A stretch of DNA of 6,076 nucleotides. It comes from Candidatus Competibacteraceae bacterium (GTDB taxonomy: Bacteria; Pseudomonadota; Gammaproteobacteria; Competibacterales; Competibacteraceae). Positions 1 to 6,076 of this stretch are shown here, piece by piece; the first letter of the stretch is position 1, and each line of letters starts with the position of its first letter. Location of the stretch: contig DPWB01000306.1 of NCBI GenBank assembly GCA_003527885.1, forward strand, positions 1 to 6,076, written 5' to 3'. The translations under genes and the position numbers were made by a program. A model generated the notes under the pieces. It was given only the letters and a program-made list of their open reading frames with translations. It had not been told where the DNA came from and made no database searches.

Positions 1-116
1 TGCTCGGCCATTTCCCGCTCGCTCAAGCCGCCGCAGCTTTGAATGAAGCGGTCGGCAAGCGTCGATTTGCCGTGGTCGATGTGCGCGATGATCGAAAAAT
101 TACGAATGTGATCCAT
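1..116 (-). CDS. lepA: Elongation factor 4 (LepA), N-terminal fragment
   Basis: Ribosome-associated translational GTPase (EF4/LepA) that acts on stalled or mistranslocated ribosomes in the cytoplasm. Only the first 38 codons are in the window; the gene runs off its left edge. The visible protein begins [20 protein letters not shown], containing the G1/P-loop AHIDHGKST at residues 11-19, followed by [19 protein letters not shown], which is diagnostic of LepA rather than EF-Tu, EF-G or TypA. I chose the ATG at 114-116 because it aligns with the E. coli start (MKNIRNFSII). An in-frame ATG at 129-131 would add five residues (MPVEF) and cannot be excluded; neither has a strong ribosome binding site. 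It follows rseC on the same strand, as in E. coli, but a terminator lies between them, so it probably has at least some expression of its own. Confidence 0.95.
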   Translation of the reverse strand, partial: MDHIRNFSIIAHIDHGKSTLADRFIQSCGGLSEREMAE

Positions 117-187
117 GAATTCCACAGGCATCTCGGTCGCTGGGCCAGCTTGCGGCGCCACCGCCCCGGTGCGCGTCAAATAAGCAA

Positions 188-217
188 AGCCTCCGCCGCC
201 ACTCGGGCGCGGAGGCT
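188..217 (-). terminator. Intrinsic terminator after rseC, upstream of lepA
   Basis: Read on the minus strand, AGCCTCCGC (217-209) pairs perfectly with GCGGAGGCT (196-188). The 12-base loop contains a further GCC/GGC pairing. The stem is followed by TTTGCTTATTT (188-178), a fairly T-rich tail. The element lies about 40 bases after the rseC stop and about 70 bases before the lepA start, so it should end the rpoE-rseABC transcript. The tail is interrupted by G and C, so termination may be partial and some read-through into lepA is likely. On the plus strand the hairpin is not followed by a T tract. Confidence 0.7.
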
Positions 218-255
218 CGCGATACGTGTTTAAACCGCGGGGGATTATAACGTCA

Positions 256-729
256 TCAAGACGAAGAAATCACATGAGCCTGAACGGCGGTTGCACTCGT
301 ACGACGCAATACTGCCGGCTGATAGCGGGGATCGTCCCGAAAGCGTCGCGCCAGCGCCCGCACCACCAGAAAACCCAGCCCCAACCCCAGCAGGCCGGAC
401 AACACCACCGGCTCCTCGCCCGCCGCGGCGAACGCGGCTCGGCCCAGGAGGGCTCCGACCAGCAACAAAACTACCGGCAGTAGATAGGCCAGCAAGGCGC
501 CGCGCAGCAATATCCCGTCGGCCATGCCGACCACCACTGCATCGCCGGGCTGTAGCGGCAGTTCGGACAGCGCCCGCACCCGCAGTCGCTTGCCGCTCCA
601 GAGCTTCGCCAGCGTCGCCGTCCCGCAGCCGCCACCCGCCTCACAGCCGCCGCACGCCGTGCGGCGCTGGATGTCCAACCAAACATAGCCTCGCCCGGTT
701 TCCGTCACAACCGCGCGCTCTTCGATCAC
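256..729 (-). CDS. rseC: RseC/MucC-family sigma-E operon membrane protein
   Basis: A 157-residue inner-membrane protein of the RseC/MucC family, last gene of the sigma-E operon. In E. coli RseC is a mild modulator of sigma-E and part of the SoxR-reducing system. The cytoplasmic N-terminal part carries cysteines C26, C29 and C35 ([12 protein letters not shown]), matching the E. coli pattern CSSCASRAGCG. Two hydrophobic segments follow, at about 72-96 ([21 protein letters not shown]) and 107-124 ([18 protein letters not shown]). The tail is basic ([15 protein letters not shown]), as in the family. The start is a GTG at 727-729 that overlaps the rseB TGA (726-728) as GTGA, so translation is probably coupled to rseB. 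Its length is close to the E. coli protein. No mucD-like protease gene follows. Confidence 0.93.
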   Translation of the reverse strand: MIEERAVVTETGRGYVWLDIQRRTACGGCEAGGGCGTATLAKLWSGKRLRVRALSELPLQPGDAVVVGMADGILLRGALLAYLLPVVLLLVGALLGRAAFAAAGEEPVVLSGLLGLGLGFLVVRALARRFRDDPRYQPAVLRRTSATAVQAHVISSS

Positions 730-1763
730 GGCTTACCCTCTTCCCCGGCCGGCTTCCCGGGGAGCTGGGGATCGTATGAAATCGAGGCCGCGATGGTTTG
801 GACGGTCGCGGCCGGCACTTCGCCCACCACGACCACCTGGTAATCGTCCAAGTGGCTCCCGAAGGCGTTCATCGAGCCGAGCCGAGAACTCCCCTCCAAC
901 AAGGGCGCAGCGCCGTTCAAGCGTTCCACGAACACCGAAACCGTCGCCAAACCGTCGGCGAACACCATGTGCTCGGTCGGATGTCGGCCCGAGCTTTCCG
1001 TAAAGCGGTTGTGCAGGATCTTGCTAAAGCCATCCGGCAAGCGCGCCACGGTCCAGGCCGATCGAGTGACCGGCACCCCCGAGGGCGGTTCTGGCGCGCC
1101 GTCAACGACCGAAGCCACCAGAGACTGCTTGGCGTTGTCCGCCGCGACCGGCGGCTTGAAGATGGCTTCATCCATCTGCTGTTTGAACTGCAAATCGGTG
1201 AACATCAGCTGTTCGATCGGATAGCCGTTCTCATCCAGCAGCGCGGAGCGCAACAGCATTCCGTTGCGCTGATCCAACCACAGCCGGTAACCGTACCGCA
1301 AGCTATCCCGCGGCTTGATCGCCACCACCTGCGTTTCGACCCCGGCCGTGCGGTCCTGGCCTTCGATCACCAAGGCGTATTGGTTTTCCAGCCGGCCGAG
1401 TTCGCGGGGGATGGAGATGGGGAACCGGGCGTGCTGGTAATCGCTCCCCGAAAAAGTCGTCTGCCGCTTCGGCAGCAAAGAGATAACTCCAGCGTTGCCG
1501 ATCAGAATCTCTCGGGTCGGGCCGGTCAAGGACACCAGCCGCTGCCGTTCGCCGCCCTCGCCGCCGCCGTGAGCGATCCGCATGGCTTCGATATGCGGCC
1601 CCTGCACATAGATAAACGTACCCTCGTAATTCAAATTCTGCGTGGCTTGCAGCATCCGTTCCAGCCAGCGTTTGGCCTCCCCGTCAACCGGCGGGGCGCC
1701 GCTGGCGGGCAGGGCGGCGGCGGCGAACACCAGTAGCGCGCAGTGAAATAACGGGCGCTTCAT
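726..1763 (-). CDS. rseB: Periplasmic sigma-E regulator RseB/MucB
   Basis: A 345-residue periplasmic protein that binds the periplasmic part of RseA and shields it from the site-1 protease DegS. Known RseB proteins also sense mislocalised lipopolysaccharide or lipoprotein. Residues 1-23 form a signal peptide (MKRPLFHCALLVFAAAALPASGA) with an SPI-type cut after SGA; the one cysteine (C8) is not in a lipobox. The N-terminal LolA-like domain spans roughly 28-205 and carries the family motif NLNYEGTFIYVQG (43-55) and RLWLDQRNGMLLRSALLDENG (160-180). The C-terminal domain, about 230-338, includes HMVFADGLATVSVFVE (265-280) and GEVPAATVQTIAASI (324-338). The stop of rseA carries the ribosome binding site: TAAGG lies 7 bases before the ATG, an 8-bp gap. 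It is somewhat longer than E. coli RseB, mainly through a proline/glycine-rich C-terminal tail. Confidence 0.95.
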   Translation of the reverse strand: MKRPLFHCALLVFAAAALPASGAPPVDGEAKRWLERMLQATQNLNYEGTFIYVQGPHIEAMRIAHGGGEGGERQRLVSLTGPTREILIGNAGVISLLPKRQTTFSGSDYQHARFPISIPRELGRLENQYALVIEGQDRTAGVETQVVAIKPRDSLRYGYRLWLDQRNGMLLRSALLDENGYPIEQLMFTDLQFKQQMDEAIFKPPVAADNAKQSLVASVVDGAPEPPSGVPVTRSAWTVARLPDGFSKILHNRFTESSGRHPTEHMVFADGLATVSVFVERLNGAAPLLEGSSRLGSMNAFGSHLDDYQVVVVGEVPAATVQTIAASISYDPQLPGKPAGEEGKP

Positions 1764-1771
1764 TCGAAGCC

Positions 1772-2389
1772 TTAACGGTCGGCCTGGTAGCCGACCATGC
1801 GCACGTAAGGCAACATGCCGTGCATGCCGTTCAAGGACGCATAGTTGTTATGGTTGACCAGGTAATTGTTCAAACGGGCATCGACCGGCCCGCCGTTCTT
1901 GCCGGCCGGCAGGTTGTCCGGCTTGGCGGCGAGCATGAGGGACGCCACACGGGCCGGCGGGCCGGCGCTGGCGGGCGGTTGGGAAGCGAGGAGAGCGGAT
2001 GAAGTCGGGCCGGTTTGCGTCAGCTGGAGACCGAATAGCCCGACCAGCACCACCGAGGCGGCCAGCCCGAACCCGGTGACGGGTTTATACCACGTTGACA
2101 GCGGCTTGACCGCGGAGCGTAGCGGCGGCTCGGCCTCGATCACCTGGCGGATGCGCGCCGCGAATCCGGGGTCGAACGCATCCGGCAAATGACCCTGCAT
2201 GACATCGCCGATCAAGTGAAAGCGCTCCCAGCGAGTCTTTGCATCTTGCTCCCGCAGCAAGCGACGCAACACCAAGCCGATTTCCCGATCCGCCAGCTCG
2301 CCGTCGACCAACGCCGAAAGCTGGCTGGCCGCGCTACTGGGTTCGTCTTCCGCCGAGGCCGGCGATTCTTGAGTCATTTTTTCAGCCAT
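1772..2389 (-). CDS. rseA: Anti-sigma-E factor RseA/MucA
   Basis: A single-pass inner-membrane anti-sigma factor of 205 residues. Its cytoplasmic domain clamps RpoE, and its periplasmic domain binds RseB. Regulated proteolysis by DegS and then RseP releases RpoE in E. coli. The anti-sigma domain is at about 22-85, with QLSALVDGELADREIGLVLRRL (23-44) and WERFHLIGDVMQGHLP (54-69). The membrane segment is about 104-123 (VTGFGLAASVVLVGLFGLQL). The periplasmic tail ends with the conserved motif YLVNHNNYASLNGMHGMLPYVRMVGY (from residue 176). I chose the ATG at 2387-2389, 17 bases after the rpoE stop, rather than the longer frame from 2488, which would overlap rpoE by about 80 bases and add non-family sequence. 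ATG 2377 (residue 5) is an alternative. About 20 serine/glutamate-rich residues precede the family homology. Confidence 0.94.
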   Translation of the reverse strand: MAEKMTQESPASAEDEPSSAASQLSALVDGELADREIGLVLRRLLREQDAKTRWERFHLIGDVMQGHLPDAFDPGFAARIRQVIEAEPPLRSAVKPLSTWYKPVTGFGLAASVVLVGLFGLQLTQTGPTSSALLASQPPASAGPPARVASLMLAAKPDNLPAGKNGGPVDARLNNYLVNHNNYASLNGMHGMLPYVRMVGYQADR

Positions 2390-2406
2390 GACTTTCGATC
2401 TCGAAG

Positions 2407-2982
2407 CTAATGTAAAAGTGGATGTAATTTGGCGTCGATCGATTCCCGGGCCCGAAAAATGCGGGAACGCACCGTGCCGATCGGACACCCCATGGTCTGG
2501 GCGATTTCTTCGTAGCTCATACCCTCCAGCTCGCGCAGGGTAATCGCCGTGCGTAAATCTTCCGGCAACTCTTCGATCGCCCGAAACACCGTCGCCGCGA
2601 TTTCATCCTTGAGCAGCAAGCGCTCGGGCGTTTCATATTCCTTGAGAGAGGAGGGACCGTCGTATTGTTCCGCTTCTTGCGCGTCGATATCGGAACCTGG
2701 GGGACGCCGGCCCTGCGCGACCAGATAGTTCTTGGCCGTGTTGATGGCGATGCGATAGAGCCAGGTATAAAACGCGCTGTCCCCGCGAAAGCCCGGCAGC
2801 GCCCGGTAGGCCTTGAGGAAGGCTTCCTGGGAGACGTCGAGCGCTTCGCTGGGATCGTGCACATAGCGGGAAATCAGCTTGATGATCTTGTGCTGGTACT
2901 TGCGCACCAAGAGATCGAACGCATTTTTATCGCCTTTTTGCACCTTCTGGACCAGATCGCGATCCAAATGAACTTCGCCCAT
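2407..2982 (-). CDS. rpoE: ECF sigma factor RpoE/AlgU (sigma-E)
   Basis: Extracytoplasmic-function sigma factor that directs RNA polymerase to envelope-stress promoters; first gene of the operon. It is 191 residues, the same as E. coli RpoE, and similar along its whole length. Region sigma-2 (about 9-95) includes DVSQEAFLKAYRALPGFRGDSAFYTWLYRIAINTAKNYLVAQGRRPP (49-95), nearly as in E. coli. Region sigma-4 (about 136-185) includes ELPEDLRTAITLRELEGMSYEEIAQTMGCPIGTVRSRIFRARESI, a helix-turn-helix. The start ATG at 2980-2982 gives MGEVHLDRDLVQKVQKGD. It has AAGGGG 9 bases upstream and aligns with the E. coli start. The frame is open 15 codons further (to 3027), but that extension would cover the predicted transcript start. 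It is controlled by RseA and probably by its own promoter upstream. Confidence 0.97.
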   Translation of the reverse strand: MGEVHLDRDLVQKVQKGDKNAFDLLVRKYQHKIIKLISRYVHDPSEALDVSQEAFLKAYRALPGFRGDSAFYTWLYRIAINTAKNYLVAQGRRPPGSDIDAQEAEQYDGPSSLKEYETPERLLLKDEIAATVFRAIEELPEDLRTAITLRELEGMSYEEIAQTMGCPIGTVRSRIFRARESIDAKLHPLLH

Positions 2983-3031
2983 TTGGGCCGGCCCCTTTCG
3001 ACTCAATGGCAATCTCCATGCGATCAAAACG

Positions 3032-3058
3032 GTAGACCTATGCGCCGACCGTTAGTTC
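3032..3058 (-). promoter_or_regulatory. Candidate sigma-E (RpoE) autoregulatory promoter for rpoE
   Basis: On the minus strand the region reads GAACTA (3058-3053), 16 bases, then TCTAC (3036-3032). The known RpoE/AlgU consensus is GAACTT, 16-17 bases, TCTGA or TCAAA, so the -35 matches at 5 of 6 positions and the -10 keeps the TCT core at the right spacing. Transcription would start near 3024-3025, leaving a 5' leader of about 42 bases before the rpoE ATG. Its position agrees with the positive autoregulation known for rpoE/algU in E. coli and Pseudomonas. It was matched by eye; no score was computed. Confidence 0.6.
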
Positions 3059-3185
3059 GCGGTCCTGCCGGGATATGGTTATAGTGTGGGAGTAAGGTGG
3101 CGGGATAAAATCGAGGTCCCGGCTCGAACCTCCGGTGACGACTGTTCACGCAACGATACCCCATTTCAGGAGTCGCTCACAAGCC

Positions 3186-4835
3186 ATGTCGACCTGCTCT
3201 GTTTCCACCGATGTGCTGATTATCGGCTGCGGCGCGGCCGGCTTGAGTCTGGCGCTGCGCCTGGCCGATACCGCCCGCGTGATCGCCCTGGCCAAGGGGC
3301 CGCTGCACGAAGGCAGCACTTATTACGCCCAAGGCGGCGTCTCGGCGGTGTTGGATGCCGGGGATTCCATCGAATCGCACGTGCAGGATACCCTGGTCGC
3401 CGGAGCGGGCTTGTGTCATGCCGACGCCGTCCGTTTCACCGTCGAAAACGGCCCTGCCGCAATTCAGTGGCTGAGCGGACAGGGGGTCCCGTTCACCATG
3501 GAACCCAATACCGAAGGCAGCGCCGACTACCACTTGCACCGCGAGGGCGGCCACAGCCACCGGCGCATCGTCCACGCCGCCGACGCCACCGGCCGCGCCA
3601 TTCAGACCACGCTGGAGCAACGCGCCCGCGCGCATCCGAACATCACCCTGCACGATCATTATAGCGTCGTCGACCTGATCGTCGGCCGCAAGTTGGGCCT
3701 GGGCGGCAACCGCTGCCTGGGCGCCTATGTGTTGAACCGGGAGAACGGCCACGTCGAAGTGATCGCCGCGCGCGTCGTGGTCCTGGCCACCGGCGGCGCC
3801 AGCCGGGTTTATCTGTACTCCAGCAACCCGGACGGTTCCACCGGCGACGGCATCGCCATGGCGTGGCGGGCCGGCTGCCGGGTGGCGAACATGGAATTCA
3901 TGCAGTTCCACCCCACCTGCCTCTATCACCCGCAAGCGAAGTCGTTTCTGATTTCCGAGGCGGTGCGCGGCGAAGGCGGCGTGTTGCTGCTGCCCGACGG
4001 CAGCCGGTTCATGCAGAACTTCGACCCGCGCCAGGAACTGGCGCCGCGCGATATCGTCGCCCGCGCCATCGACCACGAAATGAAGCGGCTGGGCGCCGAT
4101 TGCCTGTATCTCGACATCAGCCACAAACCGGCCGAGTTCATTCGCGCGCATTTCCCCAACATCGACGCGAAATGCCGGGAATACGGTTTCGACATGACCC
4201 GGCAGCCGCTGCCGGTGGTGCCGGCGGCGCATTACACCTGCGGCGGCGTGCTGACCGATCTGGCCGGCCGCAGCGATGTGGAAGGGCTGTACGCCGTCGG
4301 CGAAGTCGCTTTCACCGGCTTGCACGGCGCCAATCGAATGGCCAGTAACTCCTTGCTGGAATGCTTGGTGTTCGCCGCCGCCGCCGCCGCCGACATCCTT
4401 CCTCAGTTGCCCGACATCCCCGCTCCGCCCGCGTTGCCGGAATGGGACGAAAGCCGGGTCACCGACTCCGACGAGGAAGTGGTGGTCGCGCACAACTGGC
4501 AGGAATTGCGCCGGTTCATGTGGGATTACGTCGGGATCGTCCGCACCGACAAGCGCTTGCAGCGCGCCGAGCACCGGGTGGAGTTGCTGCTGCGGGAAAT
4601 CGCCGAGTACTACGGCAACTTTCGCATCAATAACGACCTGATCGAGCTACGTAATTTGGCTCTGGTCGCGGATTTGATCATCTGTTCGGCGCTGGAGCGC
4701 AAGGAAAGTCGGGGCTTGCATTACACCCTGGATTATCCCACGACGAACGATAGCTTGCCGCCACGCGACACCATTCTGGTACCGGACAATTTCGCCGGCA
4801 AGAAATGGAGCCCGCGCTGGGAACTCCTCACTTGA
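3186..4835 (+). CDS. nadB: L-aspartate oxidase NadB
   Basis: FAD-dependent L-aspartate oxidase, which turns L-aspartate into iminoaspartate in the cytoplasm. NadA then condenses this with dihydroxyacetone phosphate to quinolinate for NAD synthesis. The protein is 549 residues (E. coli 540). The FAD dinucleotide fold is at the start: [20 protein letters not shown] (9-28), with Cys15 where E. coli has Ser. [10 protein letters not shown] is at 42-51. Expected active-site residues are present: H242 (FHPTCLYHP), S257-E258, R288 ([13 protein letters not shown]) and H349 (PAAHYTCGG), each two positions below E. coli H244, E260, R290 and H351. [15 protein letters not shown] (381-395) and [14 protein letters not shown] (505-518) complete the family signature. 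The ATG at 3186 aligns with the family N-terminus and has AGGAG 13 bases upstream. A GTG at 3135 would add 17 non-family residues. nadB is divergent from rpoE, as in E. coli. Confidence 0.97.
   Translation: MSTCSVSTDVLIIGCGAAGLSLALRLADTARVIALAKGPLHEGSTYYAQGGVSAVLDAGDSIESHVQDTLVAGAGLCHADAVRFTVENGPAAIQWLSGQGVPFTMEPNTEGSADYHLHREGGHSHRRIVHAADATGRAIQTTLEQRARAHPNITLHDHYSVVDLIVGRKLGLGGNRCLGAYVLNRENGHVEVIAARVVVLATGGASRVYLYSSNPDGSTGDGIAMAWRAGCRVANMEFMQFHPTCLYHPQAKSFLISEAVRGEGGVLLLPDGSRFMQNFDPRQELAPRDIVARAIDHEMKRLGADCLYLDISHKPAEFIRAHFPNIDAKCREYGFDMTRQPLPVVPAAHYTCGGVLTDLAGRSDVEGLYAVGEVAFTGLHGANRMASNSLLECLVFAAAAAADILPQLPDIPAPPALPEWDESRVTDSDEEVVVAHNWQELRRFMWDYVGIVRTDKRLQRAEHRVELLLREIAEYYGNFRINNDLIELRNLALVADLIICSALERKESRGLHYTLDYPTTNDSLPPRDTILVPDNFAGKKWSPRWELLT
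4374..4391 (+). repeat. (GCC)6 trinucleotide run inside nadB
   Basis: Six tandem GCC codons encode Ala397-Ala402 in NadB, in a segment where the remembered E. coli protein reads LVYGWSAAEDI. The run is in frame, so gain or loss of units would change alanine number without a frameshift. It is short enough to be chance in a GC-rich gene. Confidence 0.8.
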
Positions 4836-4853
4836 GGGCAAAACCCTCAAGTG
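4829..4853. terminator. Perfect inverted repeat spanning both convergent stop codons (nadB / ygfX)
   Basis: CACTTGAGGG (4829-4838), a loop CAAAA, and CCCTCAAGTG (4844-4853) form a perfect 10-bp stem. The nadB TGA (4833-4835) sits in the left arm. The ygfX TGA (4847-4849, minus) sits at the mirror position in the right arm. Placement between convergent genes suggests a two-way transcription end point or a stabilising 3' hairpin. Neither side is followed by a T tract (GAAATATCGG on plus, AGGAGTTCCC on minus), so it is not a textbook intrinsic terminator. The hairpin is certain; its job is inferred. Confidence 0.6.
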
Positions 4854-5296
4854 GAAATATCGGCGGTGTCGGTATCCCGCCAGACTCGCAGCCAGACCCG
4901 CAGCCGGCGCAAACTTTCCGCATCGGCCGAGTCCGGCAACAGCGCCAGCGACCGGTGTCGGCCGTTTTCCAGGCGGAAGTTCAGAATGACGATGCCGGGG
5001 TGGGCGTAGCCGCCGCTCAAGCCGGCGCGACCGACGGCCCCAGCGCCAGTTTCCAAGCGCCAGCGCCCGTCCACGAGTTCGATGCGCGCGATAAAGTCGC
5101 GGCCGCGACTCCATCCGTGGCGAAGTCCCGCCCGCGCGAGCGACGCGCCGACAGCCGCGCTCAATCCCAGCTTGACCCAGGCCGGCACGTCGGCCAGGAA
5201 GACCGCGACGCCGGCCGCCACATGGGCGATCCCGAGCGCACCCACCAGCAACCGCGAGGGTCGTAGCTCCACGAGGACGCTCGGCAAACGATTCAT
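4847..5296 (-). CDS. ygfX: YgfX/CptA-family inner-membrane protein
   Basis: A 149-residue membrane protein that I assign to the YgfX (CptA) family from its plan and motifs. A short N-terminus (MNRLPSVLVELRPSR) is followed by two hydrophobic segments at about 16-35 (LLVGALGIAHVAAGVAVFLA) and 38-54 (PAWVKLGLSAAVGASLA). A soluble domain follows, with DGRWRLETG (76-84) and the family-like end LALLPDSADAESLRRLRVWLRV (117-138), matching E. coli LWLAADSMDEAEWRDLRRIL. E. coli YgfX was reported to affect FtsZ and MreB as a membrane toxin and is encoded with SdhE (YgfY). No sdhE lies directly upstream here: the spacer to pyrG is too short and its frames do not resemble SdhE. The ATG at 5294-5296 has AGGGCGG a few bases upstream. 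Function in this organism is not known. Confidence 0.8.
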   Translation of the reverse strand: MNRLPSVLVELRPSRLLVGALGIAHVAAGVAVFLADVPAWVKLGLSAAVGASLARAGLRHGWSRGRDFIARIELVDGRWRLETGAGAVGRAGLSGGYAHPGIVILNFRLENGRHRSLALLPDSADAESLRRLRVWLRVWRDTDTADIST

Positions 5297-5344
5297 GGTT
5301 CCGCCCTGTGGAGAACACCGTTGCTGGGGTACGTGGAATGATAG

Positions 5345-6076
<732 letters not shown>

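Noticed and set aside
174..179. TTGACG -35-like box on the minus strand just before lepA
   Set aside because: The sequence 15-19 bases downstream is GC-rich (GCCGCA) with no -10-like hexamer, so no promoter can be supported.
798..1736. 312-codon plus-strand open frame opposite rseB
   Set aside because: Its composition is that of an antisense shadow, and rseB on the other strand has a signal peptide and family motifs throughout.
3125..3149. Second sigma-E-like promoter (GAACCT ... TCACG) on the plus strand for nadB
   Set aside because: The spacer is only 14 bases and the -10 does not match the TCTGA/TCAAA type, so it falls outside the known spacing.
3177..4574. 465-codon open frame on the minus strand opposite nadB
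   Set aside because: It is antisense to a clear nadB gene. The translation is rich in Gly, Ala, His and Gln, as expected from the complement of GC-rich codons, and it shows no recognisable family motifs.

Overview
The window reads as a core chromosomal segment of a fairly GC-rich gammaproteobacterium. The gene order lepA – rseC – rseB – rseA – rpoE (minus strand), divergent from nadB (plus strand), is the classic gammaproteobacterial envelope-stress locus. The RpoE, NadB and PyrG proteins are very close to the Escherichia coli sequences I remember. The species cannot be fixed from the sequence. GC-rich codon use and a ygfX gene beside nadB argue against Enterobacterales and fit lineages such as Pseudomonas-like, Methylococcales or Chromatiales-type bacteria. 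There is no mucD protease gene between rseC and lepA, so the operon has the E. coli rather than the Pseudomonas composition.

Layout. Positions 1-116 (minus) hold the first 38 codons of lepA, whose rest lies outside the window. Positions 117-255 are a spacer with an intrinsic terminator at 188-217 that closes the sigma-E operon. Positions 256-2982 (minus) are the operon rpoE-rseA-rseB-rseC: 17 bp between rpoE and rseA, 8 bp between rseA and rseB, and a 4-base GTGA overlap between rseB and rseC. Positions 2983-3185 are the divergent control region, with a good match to a sigma-E promoter pointing at rpoE. Positions 3186-4835 (plus) are nadB. Positions 4847-5296 (minus) are a ygfX/cptA-family membrane protein gene, convergent with nadB. 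Both stop codons lie inside one perfect 10-bp inverted repeat. Positions 5297-5455 are a divergent spacer, and 5456-6076 is the first 207 codons of pyrG.

How the parts work together. RpoE is the envelope-stress sigma factor. RseA is the inner-membrane anti-sigma factor that holds it, RseB is the periplasmic sensor that protects RseA from proteolysis, and RseC is a membrane protein with an N-terminal cysteine cluster. The promoter candidate upstream of rpoE suggests the usual positive autoregulation. NadB makes iminoaspartate for NAD synthesis. YgfX is normally the partner of SdhE (an FAD-attachment factor), but no sdhE lies beside it here. PyrG makes CTP.

I found no new multi-gene system. 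The points most worth a second look are the symmetric stop-codon palindrome, the ygfX gene without sdhE, and the control elements around rpoE and lepA.
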